DNA of 40,922 nt from a virus: IMG/VR virus record IMGVR_UViG_3300027706_000283, positions 1-40,922 of that record. One strand, 5' to 3'. The notes beneath the pieces are model-generated. The model was not told the DNA's origin. It made no database searches and saw nothing but the letters and a program-made list of their open reading frames with translations. Positions 40,163 through 40,922 of this stretch are shown here, one piece after another; position 1 is the first letter of the stretch, and the number at the start of each line of letters is the position of its first letter. Both the position numbers and the translations under genes were made by a program.

Positions 40163-40191
40163 ATAGTACCGAGCGCCGGCGCTATTGTCTA
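40163..40191 (-). promoter_or_regulatory. Leftward promoter with palindromic spacer
   Basis: On the minus strand TAGACA (40186-40191), a 17-base spacer and TACTAT (40163-40168). The spacer contains the perfect 12-base palindrome AGCGCCGGCGCT (40172-40183), a good operator candidate. It would drive the structured leader and the HNH-to-zinc-ribbon operon. Confidence 0.5.
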
Positions 40192-40316
40192 GCCCCTCGA
40201 CGATACGAAAGTGTTAATATCTTCTGGACATCCCAGAGTAGCGCAGGCAGACAGCCTGCATATCACTACTTTAATCTCGCTAGCGGCACATCCTATATAT
40301 GAGCGGTCCTTGTCTG

Positions 40317-40331
40317 CCGCATTAGATGCGG
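40317..40331 (-). other. Short hairpin after the Cro/XRE-like gene
   Basis: CCGCAT-TAG-ATGCGG forms a 6-bp stem with a 3-base loop, directly against the stop codon of the regulator gene on the minus strand. No T tract follows. A second 6-bp stem GCAGGC/GCCTGC lies at 40243-40259. They may end or stabilise the upstream transcript. Confidence 0.4.
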
Positions 40332-40571
40332 TTAAACCTCGCCGTCGCCAAAGTAAAAGCGAACCATCAAATCCTGCGCCGAGAAGCCCCCGGCGGCTGC
40401 GAGCTTCTCCAGCGTCGGAAGCGTCGGCCGCGTGCCGCACACTGCGATGCCCCTTATTGTGTTCAGGCTTATCCCAGTTCCCTTTGATACATCCGCAAGA
40501 CTTCCCCAGCCCATTGCAAGCATCAGGTCGCGCATCGCCGGATGAATAGGCTTATTCGTGTATCTCGCCAT
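40332..40571 (-). CDS. Cro/XRE-like helix-turn-helix protein
   Basis: A 79-residue protein with an HTH in LADVSKGTGISLNTIRGI and a following RPTLPTLEKLAAAGGFSAQDL that matches the later helices of XRE/Cro folds. GGAGG lies 8 bases before ATG 40571. It directly follows the upstream gene and precedes the operator-bearing region 40163-40191, so it may bind there as a Cro-type regulator. The binding site is inferred from position only. Confidence 0.75.
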   Translation of the reverse strand: MARYTNKPIHPAMRDLMLAMGWGSLADVSKGTGISLNTIRGIAVCGTRPTLPTLEKLAAAGGFSAQDLMVRFYFGDGEV

Positions 40572-40922
40572 TCATTTTCCTCCTGTCCGCGGATGTTCCA
40601 CATGAGGCACTGCCGAGGCGGCCCGGCGCCCCGCAATGACTTCAAGCAGCTCGATAATGTGCTGGTTCTGCGCATAGTTCAGGACCGCCAGGCGCATCAT
40701 CGAATCGAGGGTCGCTTGGACGTCCTGGATCGCTCCTTGGGCCTCCGCTTGACCCCGATAGAAGTCGACCAGGCTGCTCGCGACGATCGAGTCGCTGAGG
40801 TCGGCATCGGCCGTGGACGCGCGGTACAGAGACGCAAGCCTCCGAACCGTCTCTGGATGCGACGGCTTTTGACCGAGCTCCTCCTTATACGAGTCCGTCT
40901 GCGCCTGCATCTCGGCGGTCAT
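40572..40922 (-). CDS. Helical early protein at window edge, unknown
   Basis: At least 116 residues; an ATG occurs exactly at the window edge, so the true start may lie further upstream. The protein is mostly helical (ETVRRLASLYRAS, QDVQATLDSMMRLAVLNYAQNQHIIELLEVIAGRR) with a short basic tail. No family is recognised. Its stop lies directly before the ATG of the Cro/XRE-like gene, so they share a transcript. Confidence 0.55.
   Translation of the reverse strand: MTAEMQAQTDSYKEELGQKPSHPETVRRLASLYRASTADADLSDSIVASSLVDFYRGQAEAQGAIQDVQATLDSMMRLAVLNYAQNQHIIELLEVIAGRRAASAVPHVEHPRTGGK

Noticed and set aside
39383-40331. Group I intron carrying the HNH gene
   Set aside because: The hairpins flank only one side, no split gene is visible around the region, and I could not identify conserved intron core elements.

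Overview
The window is the left end and most of an integrated siphovirus-type prophage, with one host gene at the left edge. The DNA is GC-rich. The host gene (1-2298, minus) is a CHASE2-type nucleotide cyclase homologue, a family common in GC-rich Proteobacteria. The tRNA 3' end next to it does not encode CCA, which argues against an enteric gammaproteobacterium. The host cannot be named from sequence alone. The boundary is a 3' tRNA-Val(GAC) fragment (about 2390-2442), read as attL, followed by a tyrosine integrase (2604-3605). Two small minus-strand genes of moron type follow, then a control/packaging region rich in inverted repeats (4518-5041).

From 5042 to 29455 everything reads rightward in the order of an HK97/lambda-like late region: HNH endonuclease, small and large terminase, portal, prohead protease, major capsid protein, decoration-type proteins, head-tail connectors, tail tube, tail assembly chaperones (with a canonical -1 frameshift site A AAA AAC at 16193-16199), a 1437-residue tape measure, tail-tip proteins, a J-like hub, fibre and polyglycine adhesin-like proteins, and a lysis cassette. 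Three good sigma70-like promoters lie inside this region, ahead of the portal, capsid and fibre genes. The portal and fibre genes share a repeated 34-nt leader hairpin that covers their Shine-Dalgarno sequence.

The lysis cassette is the most unusual part. Directly before a T4-type lysozyme (28892-29455), where a holin is expected, lies a protein with a complete-looking response-regulator receiver domain fused to two C-terminal membrane segments (28250-28879). It may be a phosphorylation-controlled holin or a membrane-tethered signalling protein.

From 29452 to the right edge all genes read leftward as a tightly coupled early operon (many ATGA/GTGA overlaps): small zinc-ribbon, membrane and HTH/RHH proteins, a DnaB-type helicase, a RusA-like resolvase, a nucleotidyltransferase-like protein, a repeat-bearing DUF7666-like protein, a Sak4/AAA_24-like ATPase, an HNH endonuclease and a Cro/XRE-like protein. 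A 475-base non-coding stretch (39857-40331) holds a leftward promoter and two strong hairpins (a 15-bp bulged stem closing about 99 nt, and a perfect 19-bp inverted repeat), making it a candidate structured RNA. The main repressor and attR are not seen and probably lie beyond the right edge.
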